Shown here in pieces: positions 1 through 5,198 of a stretch of DNA of 5,198 nt (the stretch's first letter is position 1; each line of letters starts with the position of its first letter). The notes below the pieces were generated by a model. That model was not told the origin of the DNA, ran no database searches, and saw only the letters and a list, made by a program, of their open reading frames with translations. The stretch lies in contig JAAEQP010001549.1 of NCBI GenBank assembly GCA_024231375.1, forward strand, positions 1-5,198. Direction: 5' to 3'. This DNA comes from a bacterium. GTDB taxonomy: Bacteria > Hydrogenedentota > Hydrogenedentia > Hydrogenedentiales > SLHB01. Position numbers and translations under genes: made by a program.

Positions 1-86
1 GAGCGTAGCGAGACGGGTCTTTCCCTAGCTCTCTTCCCACAAACTCAGACTCTACCAACACCCCCTCTGCCCCTGTCTTCCGAGAG
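1..86. other. Non-coding stretch downstream of the kinase gene
   Basis: No gene is supported here. From about position 21 to 80 the plus strand is roughly three-quarters pyrimidine, so the 3' tail of the kinase transcript (minus strand) would be purine-rich. I found no stable GC hairpin followed by a T-run, so no intrinsic terminator can be called for the operon inside the window. Confidence 0.6.
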
Positions 87-2294
87 TCACTCCTCGGGAC
101 CATCCACCAGCACCCCGGCGGATGCGCCCGCGTCCAGCACTTCGCGCAGCCTATGGGCCATGTCGCTATGAGAGTAAGGTTTGCGCAGACATCCGGAGGG
201 CGTGAACGGTGGAGGGGAGTCGGCAAGCCCGTCTACCGAATGGCCGCTTGAGATGATGATCCTGGCGTCGGGGTCCTCTTCTCGGATGCGCTGCAACACT
301 TCCTCACCCGACATCCGGGGCATGGAGAGGTCGAGGACGACGGCATCGATCCTGCCGCGTTCGCGTTCGTAGACATCCAGGCCCTCCTCGCCGTCGGAGG
401 CAAGCAGCACCGTATATCCAAGTCGCTCCATGATAGTCCGGCCCACGTTCCGCACAAGCTCCTCGTCATCGACAAGGAGGACGGTCTCCTCGCCGCGGGG
501 CACGGACCGCCCCGCTTCCTGACCCTCGGCGGGCATCGCTTCATGGGGGCAGGTCTTGAGAAAAACCGAGAACACCGTGCCTTCGGCCGGGCAGCTGTCG
601 AGCGTTATCCACCCGCCGTGTTGCTGCACGATCCCGTAGACGATGGCCAGACCCAGCCCGGTGCCTTGCTCGTTCTCCTTGGTAGTGAAGAACGGCTCGA
701 ACACGCGGGTCCGCGTACGTTCATCCATGCCCGGCCCGTTGTCGACGACGGACAGCCTCACGTAGTCGCCTGGCCGCGCACTGGGATTGGCCTGTACCTC
801 GGCCTCGGTAACCGTGACGCCATCGGCGCGGATGATGATGCGCAGCGGATCGGTCCGACCCGTCGCGGCGTCCCCCAGAAGCGCATCCCGCGCGTTCACA
901 CACAGGTTCAGGAGAACCTGATGGATCTGACCCTCATCGGCCATGACCGGGGGCAAGTCGTCCGCTACGTGAGCCGCTATCTCAAGTCGGCGGTCGAACG
1001 TGCTGCGCGCAATCTGGACAATCTCCGACGCGATGTCGCTCATGCCGACAGGCTTCATGTCGACCGACGTGCGCCGACCGAACACCAGGAGTTGCTTAAC
1101 CACGGCTGCGGCACGGCGCGCCGCCTTCTCCGCCTCTACCAGCAGGTCGTGGGCGCGGCGTGGATCGTCGAAGGTTCGGGCCAAACTGACATTCCCGATG
1201 ATGGGTGTCAGCAGGTTGTTGAAATCGTGCGCCATGCCTCCCGCCAACTCGCCGATGGCCTCCATCTTCTGGGCGTGACGCAACTGCGCTTCAAGTTCCC
1301 GCTTCTCGTCCTCGTTCCGCTTCCGATCCGTCACGTCGCGAATCACCGACACGGCGCCACTGCAACTGCCGACTGCGTCATAAGTGGGGGAGCTGCGCTC
1401 CTCCAGGTAGTGCAAGTCCCCGCCGGCGTCGCGATAGCGGTACTCGATCATGTGGGTGCGCAATTCATTCAAGACCAATGTGCGGTGAGCCTCGAAGGCA
1501 CTGCGGTCGGCCGCCTCGACACCTTCGAGCCAGTCGACGCCGCCCCCGTTCAACCGCTCCGCGGCCACCCCCGACAGCCGGGCCGCCGCCGGATTCGCGC
1601 TGAGTACGCGGGACTCGCGGTCCGCGACAAGAATGGCGTCCCCCGCATTCTCGGCCACCAGCCGGAAGTACTCTTCGGATTCGCGGCGCCGCCGATGCAC
1701 CAGATGGCTCATGAGCAGACGCGCACTCCGATCGGCCACCAGCGACAAAACGTGTTCGCTCTCCACGGAGAAGAAGGCCTTGCGCGAGTGGCTCACGTTG
1801 AGCACGCCGATAATCGTGTCGTCAACCTTCAGCGGAAAACACATGAGCGACCGCACGCGGACCCGGCTGTTGGCCACGGGGATGAAATGGACATCCTCGT
1901 GGACATCGTTCACCCGGATAGGCCACCCGGATTTCACCGCTTGGCCAACGATACCCTCACCCACCCGGAATCTCTTCCCGCTCCAGAAGCCCGGCCCGAA
2001 GAACGCCCCTTGGTCCTCAAGGGCGCTGCACGCCGCGCGTAGCTCCAGGAACTTGCCGTCTTCCTGGAGCAGCATGAGCGAGCAGTTCTCCGCCGGGAGC
2101 CCGGTCGCCACCGCGTCCAACAGGCGCATGCAGATCTCGTCGACATCAAGGTCGGGACTGTCGAATGAGTCAATCTGCCGTAAGATTGCAAAGCCCTTGA
2201 CCAGACGCTCATAGCGGCTCGCCATGTCGTGCAGCGCGTCGGCGTACTTCTTTTCCGCTGACGGCGCACGCGATTGCGGTTCGCCTTCCTTCAC
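87..2294 (-). CDS. Soluble GAF-PAS hybrid sensor histidine kinase with C-terminal receiver domain
   Basis: This is a complete 735-residue cytoplasmic hybrid histidine kinase that would autophosphorylate on His and pass the phosphate to its own Asp receiver. Domains, numbered from the GTG start, are: GAF about 50-200, PAS about 208-326, HisKA about 342-406 with phospho-acceptor H356 in the MAHDFNN motif, and HATPase about 445-584. The ATPase shows the N box (NARDAL from N467), G1 (DNGPGM from D518), F box (FEPFFTTKE) and G2 (GTGLGL at 544-549). The receiver is at about 602-719 with acidic pair D609/D610, phospho-acceptor D655 (DLSMP), S682 and K705. All catalytic residues look intact. There is no signal peptide or membrane segment, so the signal is presumably internal. 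The reading frame extends upstream to a TTG at 2312, but the GTG at 2294 has a strong Shine-Dalgarno and is preferred. It is the second gene of an operon with the HDOD gene. The ligand and downstream partner are unknown. Confidence 0.95.
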   Translation of the reverse strand: MKEGEPQSRAPSAEKKYADALHDMASRYERLVKGFAILRQIDSFDSPDLDVDEICMRLLDAVATGLPAENCSLMLLQEDGKFLELRAACSALEDQGAFFGPGFWSGKRFRVGEGIVGQAVKSGWPIRVNDVHEDVHFIPVANSRVRVRSLMCFPLKVDDTIIGVLNVSHSRKAFFSVESEHVLSLVADRSARLLMSHLVHRRRRESEEYFRLVAENAGDAILVADRESRVLSANPAAARLSGVAAERLNGGGVDWLEGVEAADRSAFEAHRTLVLNELRTHMIEYRYRDAGGDLHYLEERSSPTYDAVGSCSGAVSVIRDVTDRKRNEDEKRELEAQLRHAQKMEAIGELAGGMAHDFNNLLTPIIGNVSLARTFDDPRRAHDLLVEAEKAARRAAAVVKQLLVFGRRTSVDMKPVGMSDIASEIVQIARSTFDRRLEIAAHVADDLPPVMADEGQIHQVLLNLCVNARDALLGDAATGRTDPLRIIIRADGVTVTEAEVQANPSARPGDYVRLSVVDNGPGMDERTRTRVFEPFFTTKENEQGTGLGLAIVYGIVQQHGGWITLDSCPAEGTVFSVFLKTCPHEAMPAEGQEAGRSVPRGEETVLLVDDEELVRNVGRTIMERLGYTVLLASDGEEGLDVYERERGRIDAVVLDLSMPRMSGEEVLQRIREEDPDARIIISSGHSVDGLADSPPPFTPSGCLRKPYSHSDMAHRLREVLDAGASAGVLVDGPEE

Positions 2295-2298
2295 AGCA

Positions 2299-3162
2299 CT
2301 ATCCCTCCGCAAGAATGTCGAGCAGCCGTTCCGTGTCCTCTCGGAACGAAGCTAGTGCGTCCACATAGCCCGAAACGTCGCTCGGTGTCAGCCCCAAGTC
2401 ACCGACCAGTGTTGGGTCGGGCCGTGGGTCTGCACAATCCCCTCCATCACCGAATCCGGCCAGTCGTGACAGCCGATTCGCCAAGTCCACGATGCGCACC
2501 TCGCCTCGATACAGGCCAGAGTATTCCTCAGGCCGGTCGCTGTGACGAATGGCGTCGACTATCATGTCCGGAAACCGCCACCGCCCGGCGATCCATCCGC
2601 CGATCTCGCCGGAAGTCGTCCCGAGCCGAGGCTGCTCCACCCATGACAGATTGCGCTCCGCTTCCTGTGCTTCGGCCACCACCTCGCGGTACGTTTCCTT
2701 CAGCGCCCGTTCCAACAGGCACTTGCCCATGTCATGCACCAAGCCCGCCGTGAAGCACGCCTCGGCCGGCTGGGCCGACCCGCGCTTCTCGGCCAGCAGT
2801 TGGGCCGCCTTGGCGGTGCCCAACGAATGCATCCAGAAATCGACCGGATCGAGCGCATATTGCGATCCCTTGGACAACACGTCGAATACGGATGTCGCCA
2901 ACGCCAAGAGCCGCACTGCGTCGAAGCCGATCACGACCACCGCGCGCCTCGCCGAATCGACCCGATTCCGCAGTCCAAAGAACGCCGAGTTCGCCAAGCG
3001 CAACACACGCGCCGAGATGGCGTGATCCATCTCGAGGATCTCTGTCAGATCCGCGGCGGAGGTTGACTCGTCGTCCGTGATCTTCAGGATCCGTTGCATC
3101 ACGGCCGGAAGGGTCGGGAGATCGCCCACAGCCAACAAGCGACGCCGAATGTCGCGATTCAC
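2299..3162 (-). CDS. HDOD-domain signalling protein
   Basis: This 287-residue soluble protein has the HDOD domain (a divergent HD-type helical fold used in bacterial signal transduction) over about residues 10-210. Diagnostic stretches are LPTLPAVMQRIL (15-26), the helix containing MDHAISARVLRLANSAFFGL (45-64), an FWMHS motif (H112), GLVHDMGK (H143-D144) and AIRHSDRPEE (H207). D226 sits in VDLANRL. A histidine that HD-GYP enzymes use as a metal ligand in the middle of the domain appears replaced by S184, and the usual HH pair is H207-S208, so a functional hydrolase site is doubtful. HDOD proteins typically act as scaffolds or output modules with kinases, chemotaxis proteins or c-di-GMP signalling. 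The GTG start is supported by GAGGGGG at 3170-3176, 7 bases upstream. It is the first gene of the operon with the hybrid kinase, 4 bases before the preferred kinase start. The exact partner is unknown. Confidence 0.93.
   Translation of the reverse strand: MNRDIRRRLLAVGDLPTLPAVMQRILKITDDESTSAADLTEILEMDHAISARVLRLANSAFFGLRNRVDSARRAVVVIGFDAVRLLALATSVFDVLSKGSQYALDPVDFWMHSLGTAKAAQLLAEKRGSAQPAEACFTAGLVHDMGKCLLERALKETYREVVAEAQEAERNLSWVEQPRLGTTSGEIGGWIAGRWRFPDMIVDAIRHSDRPEEYSGLYRGEVRIVDLANRLSRLAGFGDGGDCADPRPDPTLVGDLGLTPSDVSGYVDALASFREDTERLLDILAEG
2303..2308 (-). promoter_or_regulatory. Ribosome-binding site deciding the kinase start
   Basis: The minus strand reads GGAGGG here, 8 bases before the GTG at 2294. 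The upstream in-frame TTG at 2312 has no purine-rich sequence at a suitable distance, and the GGAGGG would lie inside its coding region. The site overlaps the last codons of the HDOD gene (stop TAG at 2301-2299), which suggests translational coupling. Confidence 0.75.
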
Positions 3163-3169
3163 GTCATGA

Positions 3170-3176
3170 CCCCCTC
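3170..3176 (-). promoter_or_regulatory. Ribosome-binding site of the HDOD gene
   Basis: The minus strand reads GAGGGGG, 7 bases before the GTG at 3162. The strong match and ideal spacing support this GTG as the true start, since no ATG lies in a suitable position. Confidence 0.75.
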
Positions 3177-3189
3177 GCCTTCCACGGCC

Positions 3190-3210
3190 GCACCGTCACA
3201 TGGACGGCGC
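3190..3210 (-). promoter_or_regulatory. Hairpin in the HDOD leader RNA
   Basis: The minus strand forms an 8-base-pair stem, GCGCCGTC with GACGGTGC (one G-U pair), around a 5-base loop. It lies about 28 bases before the HDOD start codon. No T-run follows, so it is not an intrinsic terminator. It could influence ribosome access or RNA stability, but no known riboswitch class was recognised. Confidence 0.4.
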
Positions 3211-3253
3211 ACACAGACGCGCGCTGCGAGTCCGGATCCCTGCCACAGCGGCG

Positions 3254-3278
3254 TCTCGGCCCCTGAACGAGTCCGAGA
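3254..3278 (-). promoter_or_regulatory. Second hairpin in the HDOD leader RNA
   Basis: The minus strand pairs TCTCGG with CCGAGA over a 13-base loop. The stem is short and the loop large, so this may be chance in GC-rich DNA. It is listed because it lies in the same long leader as the stronger hairpin nearer the start codon. Confidence 0.22.
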
Positions 3279-3363
3279 TTGCACCTGCCGCCACATGCAC
3301 GGGGATCCCCTCCGCCGGTCGTACCAGGTTAGTTGTCTCACATTCTTCGTAAAAAGGCAAACA

Positions 3364-3392
3364 TTTACATGAGATATCCGCTACCACATACT
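3364..3392 (+). promoter_or_regulatory. Predicted sigma-70-type promoter for the ceramidase-like gene
   Basis: TTTACA at 3364-3369 (5 of 6 consensus bases) and CATACT at 3387-3392 (4 of 6) are separated by 17 bases in an AT-rich stretch. Transcription would begin near 3399, giving a leader of about 180 bases before the ATG at 3579. The call rests on sequence match only. Confidence 0.4.
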
Positions 3393-3420
3393 AAGATACT
3401 CTCGAAAAAGCCGCCCGCAA
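3393..3420 (-). promoter_or_regulatory. Predicted sigma-70-type promoter for the HDOD/kinase operon
   Basis: On the minus strand, TTGCGG (3420-3415) and TATCTT (3398-3393) are separated by 16 bases, with AT-rich UP-element-like sequence just upstream. Transcription would begin near 3386, giving a leader of about 220 bases. The -10 element abuts the -10 of the predicted plus-strand promoter. The call rests on sequence match only. Confidence 0.38.
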
Positions 3421-3422
3421 CT

Positions 3423-3440
3423 CGATTAATCCGATTAATT
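3423..3440. repeat. Tandem 9-base repeat, possible operator
   Basis: CGATTAATC is followed directly by CGATTAATT. Each unit contains the self-complementary ATTAAT, so the pair also reads as a near-palindrome. It lies immediately upstream of the predicted minus-strand -35 element and just downstream of the predicted plus-strand start site, a position suited to a regulator acting on both transcription units. The binding protein is unknown. Confidence 0.4.
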
Positions 3441-3578
3441 CGCTCTCCGCATAAGCCCGACCCAGTCGTCACCTCCCCACGCCTCCGGCAGATTCCGAAC
3501 TCGGTGGCGAAGAGATTGCGCCGCCCACGCCGACTACGCTAAGCTCATGCTACCAACAACAGCCGGGAGTCCCTGCAC

Positions 3579-5171
3579 ATGCTCCAATTCGCCCGCAATC
3601 ACAAGATCGTCACCACGCTTGCCGCACTCCTCATCTTTGGGTTGGTCGCCGTCGGTTGCCGAATCAAGGGTCCCTACCGACTCTACCGAGTCGACTGCAT
3701 GAAGCCCGACATCAGCTCCCTGGAGGAACCGGGGGCATTGGGCGTAGGGGTGGCTCAACGGGACATCACACCCGACATGAACGCCTACGATACCTGGACG
3801 GACGCGGACGACGACGGCCGGTTCAAGCCAGAAAACGGAGACACCTTCACCGACACCAATGGAAACGGCCGCATGGACCTGGTCTGGCTGGCAGGGTTCA
3901 GCAGCAACCGGCCCGCCAAGGGGGTACACGACCCGCTGTGGGTGCGTGCGATCGCGTTTCGCAACAACGGCGTCACCGTGGCCATGGTCACCATCGACAG
4001 CATCGGCATTACGCTTGAGCGGTTCATCAAGGTTCGCAAGTCGTTGGACTCCTCCCTCGGCATCGACCACGTGATGTTCTCGACTACCCACAACCACGAA
4101 GCGCCGGACACCATGGGCATCTGGAGCTACTCGATCCTGCGCTCCAAGTTTGACGACGCCTACATGGACCTGGTGCTGGCCGCATGCAAGGATGCGGTCG
4201 AGGAGGCGGTCCGGTCGATCCGGCCGGCCGACATGTCCTGCGTGGCCGTGGATCTGGACCCGGACGGGTTCGTGAAGGACACGCGGAAGCCGGTGGTCCA
4301 TGACAAGACGCTGTGCTGTGCGCGGTTCACCAAACCGGGCACGGACGATACCATTGCCACCGTCGTCGGATGGGGCAGCCATCCGGAGACCCTGGGTTCC
4401 AAGAACAGTCTGATCACGTCCGACTTCGCCCACTACTGGCGGGAAGGTGTGGAGAAGGGCGTGCCCGAGCCCAACGGCGTGGAAGGGCTCGGCGGAATGT
4501 GCCTCTATTTCCAAGGCATGGTGGGCGGGTTGATGACGCCGTTGCACCTGGACGTGCCCCATCGCGACGGATCGACTGTGCTGACGGGCGACACCTACGA
4601 GAAGGCGGAGGCCTTGGGTGAGAACTTGGCCATCGAGACCGTGCGCGCGTTGCGAAGCGATGCCGTGGCGGCCCAGGACGACCCGAAGGTGGCCGCCGCC
4701 GCCAAGACTTTCTTCGCTCCCATCAGCGGCACCTTCACCATTCCCATCTTCCTGGGACTCATCCATCCGGGATGGTATTGGGGAAAAGCGAAGACGGAAG
4801 TGAATGTGATCCGAATCGGCGGCCTGGAAATCCTCACCTGTCCCGGCGAACTCTACCCCGAGATCGCGGAAGGCGGAATCGAGGCGCCGGACGGCGCGGA
4901 CTTCGGTTGCGACCCGGTCGAGGTGCCGCCCTTGCGGGCCCAGATGAAGGGTACCGTGAACATGGTCGTCGGAATGGCCAACGACGAGATTGGCTATATC
5001 ATCCCCAAGAGCCAATGGGACACGGAGAAGCCCTACGCCTACGACGACAATCCCGAGAAGCCGCGAACGAAAGCGCAGTACGGGGAAGACAACTCGGGCG
5101 GACCGGATGTGGCGGGGGTGTATCACAAGGAGGCGCTGGCGCTGCTGGAACGGATGCACGCGGCTTTTTGA
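3579..5171 (+). CDS. Neutral/alkaline ceramidase-like lipoprotein
   Basis: This complete 530-residue protein resembles the N-terminal catalytic domain of neutral/alkaline ceramidases, zinc amidohydrolases that cleave N-acyl bonds. Residues 1-26 form a signal peptide (basic start, hydrophobic 10-25) ending in a lipobox, AVG-C27, so it is probably a membrane-anchored lipoprotein. Family motifs are GVHDPLWVRAIAF (115-127), TTHNHEAPDT (H171, H173), R236, GSHPE (H268), CPGELY (E424), GMANDEIGY (465-473) and QYGEDNSGGP (Y501). By eye, H171, H268, E424 and Y501 match the Pseudomonas ceramidase zinc ligands. The motif holding the catalytic serine (GDVSPN in ceramidases) reads GGLMTP at 316-321, with threonine in place of serine. 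Two calcium-loop-like motifs lie at 75-100. The C-terminal Ig-like domain of full ceramidases is absent. The ATG has GGGAG 9 bases upstream. The substrate is unknown, and true ceramidase activity is doubtful. Confidence 0.85.
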   Translation: MLQFARNHKIVTTLAALLIFGLVAVGCRIKGPYRLYRVDCMKPDISSLEEPGALGVGVAQRDITPDMNAYDTWTDADDDGRFKPENGDTFTDTNGNGRMDLVWLAGFSSNRPAKGVHDPLWVRAIAFRNNGVTVAMVTIDSIGITLERFIKVRKSLDSSLGIDHVMFSTTHNHEAPDTMGIWSYSILRSKFDDAYMDLVLAACKDAVEEAVRSIRPADMSCVAVDLDPDGFVKDTRKPVVHDKTLCCARFTKPGTDDTIATVVGWGSHPETLGSKNSLITSDFAHYWREGVEKGVPEPNGVEGLGGMCLYFQGMVGGLMTPLHLDVPHRDGSTVLTGDTYEKAEALGENLAIETVRALRSDAVAAQDDPKVAAAAKTFFAPISGTFTIPIFLGLIHPGWYWGKAKTEVNVIRIGGLEILTCPGELYPEIAEGGIEAPDGADFGCDPVEVPPLRAQMKGTVNMVVGMANDEIGYIIPKSQWDTEKPYAYDDNPEKPRTKAQYGEDNSGGPDVAGVYHKEALALLERMHAAF

Positions 5172-5186
5172 CGTTGGACAGCGAAC

Positions 5187-5198
5187 GTGAAGAAGAAC
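5187..5198 (+). CDS. Possible start of a further gene, cut by the window edge
   Basis: A GTG at 5187, 15 bases after the ceramidase-like stop codon, opens a frame reading M-K-K-N, a common bacterial N-terminus. Only a weak GGA (5176-5178) precedes it. A TTG at 5175 in another frame is an alternative. Too little sequence remains to name a product. Confidence 0.2.

Larger units (their letters stand above)
3163..3578. other. Divergent intergenic control region
   Basis: These 416 bases separate the minus-strand HDOD/kinase operon from the plus-strand ceramidase-like gene. The left part (3163-3330) is GC-rich, holds hairpins and would form the HDOD leader RNA. The centre (about 3340-3440) is distinctly AT-rich compared with the genes and carries predicted promoters on both strands and a tandem 9-base repeat. 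The right part (3441-3578) is GC-rich, with no element I recognise other than a Shine-Dalgarno GGGAG at 3565-3569. Short reading frames here have arginine-rich, gene-unlike composition and are not called. Confidence 0.75.

Noticed and set aside
11..20. Small inverted repeat AGAC-GG-GTCT as a terminator for the kinase operon
   Set aside because: The stem is only 4 base pairs with a 2-base loop, and on the minus strand it is not followed by a T-run.
543..2042. Open frame of 499 codons on the plus strand, antisense to the kinase gene
   Set aside because: It mirrors the kinase coding sequence, whose domains and catalytic motifs are unmistakable. Its translation shows no recognisable domain, and long antisense frames are expected in GC-rich genes.
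3301..3310. Perfect 10-base palindrome GGGGATCCCC as an operator
   Set aside because: The symmetry does not extend into the flanks and there is no spacing or second copy typical of a regulator site, so it is probably chance in GC-rich DNA.
3159..3341. A 60-codon minus-strand frame whose stop overlaps the HDOD GTG start (possible leader peptide)
   Set aside because: The overlap resembles translational coupling, but the composition is arginine- and tryptophan-rich without a plausible pattern, and its GTG start has only a weak ribosome-binding site. Conservation in relatives would be needed to revive it.
3516..3545. TTGCGC and TAAGCT as a promoter close to the ceramidase-like gene
   Set aside because: Each hexamer matches only 3 of 6 consensus bases with an 18-base spacer in GC-rich DNA, weaker than the candidate at 3364-3392.
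3534..5159. Open frame of 541 codons on the minus strand, antisense to the ceramidase-like gene
   Set aside because: Its translation is rich in His, Arg, Val and Gly with no domain motifs, while the plus strand encodes a signal peptide and conserved ceramidase-family motifs. It is a shadow frame.

Overview
The window looks like chromosomal DNA of an uncultured, GC-rich Gram-negative-type bacterium. The evidence is a high-GC coding bias, GTG start codons with strong Shine-Dalgarno sequences, a cytoplasmic hybrid histidine kinase and a lipoprotein signal peptide. The gene families fit Planctomycetes/Verrucomicrobia relatives, Hydrogenedentes-like lineages or Deltaproteobacteria, but the sequence alone does not settle the lineage. 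No RNA genes, insertion sequences, CRISPR arrays or phage genes are visible.

Layout: positions 1-86 are a pyrimidine-rich non-coding stretch. From about 3162 down to 87, on the minus strand, lies a tight two-gene operon. It encodes an HDOD-domain protein (287 aa), then a soluble GAF-PAS hybrid histidine kinase with a C-terminal receiver domain (735 aa from a GTG start that I prefer over the longest reading frame). The genes are 4 bases apart, and the kinase ribosome-binding site lies inside the end of the HDOD gene. A 416-base intergenic region (3163-3578) separates this operon from a divergent plus-strand gene at 3579-5171. That gene encodes a predicted lipoprotein of the neutral/alkaline ceramidase superfamily (530 aa). 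It keeps most of the apparent zinc-site motifs, but the serine-containing catalytic motif is altered and two calcium-loop-like motifs lie near its N-terminus. A possible further gene begins at the right edge.

The intergenic region contains an AT-rich core with predicted overlapping divergent promoters, a tandem 9-base repeat (3423-3440) placed to affect both, and a long leader with hairpins in front of the HDOD gene.

The two minus-strand genes probably act in one cytoplasmic signalling pathway: GAF/PAS sensing feeds a phosphorelay, with HDOD as a scaffold or output module. No DNA-binding response regulator is present. A functional link to the exported ceramidase-like enzyme is suggested only by the shared regulatory region. 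I see no clearly new multi-gene system; the most interesting items are the atypical ceramidase-like lipoprotein and the shared control region.
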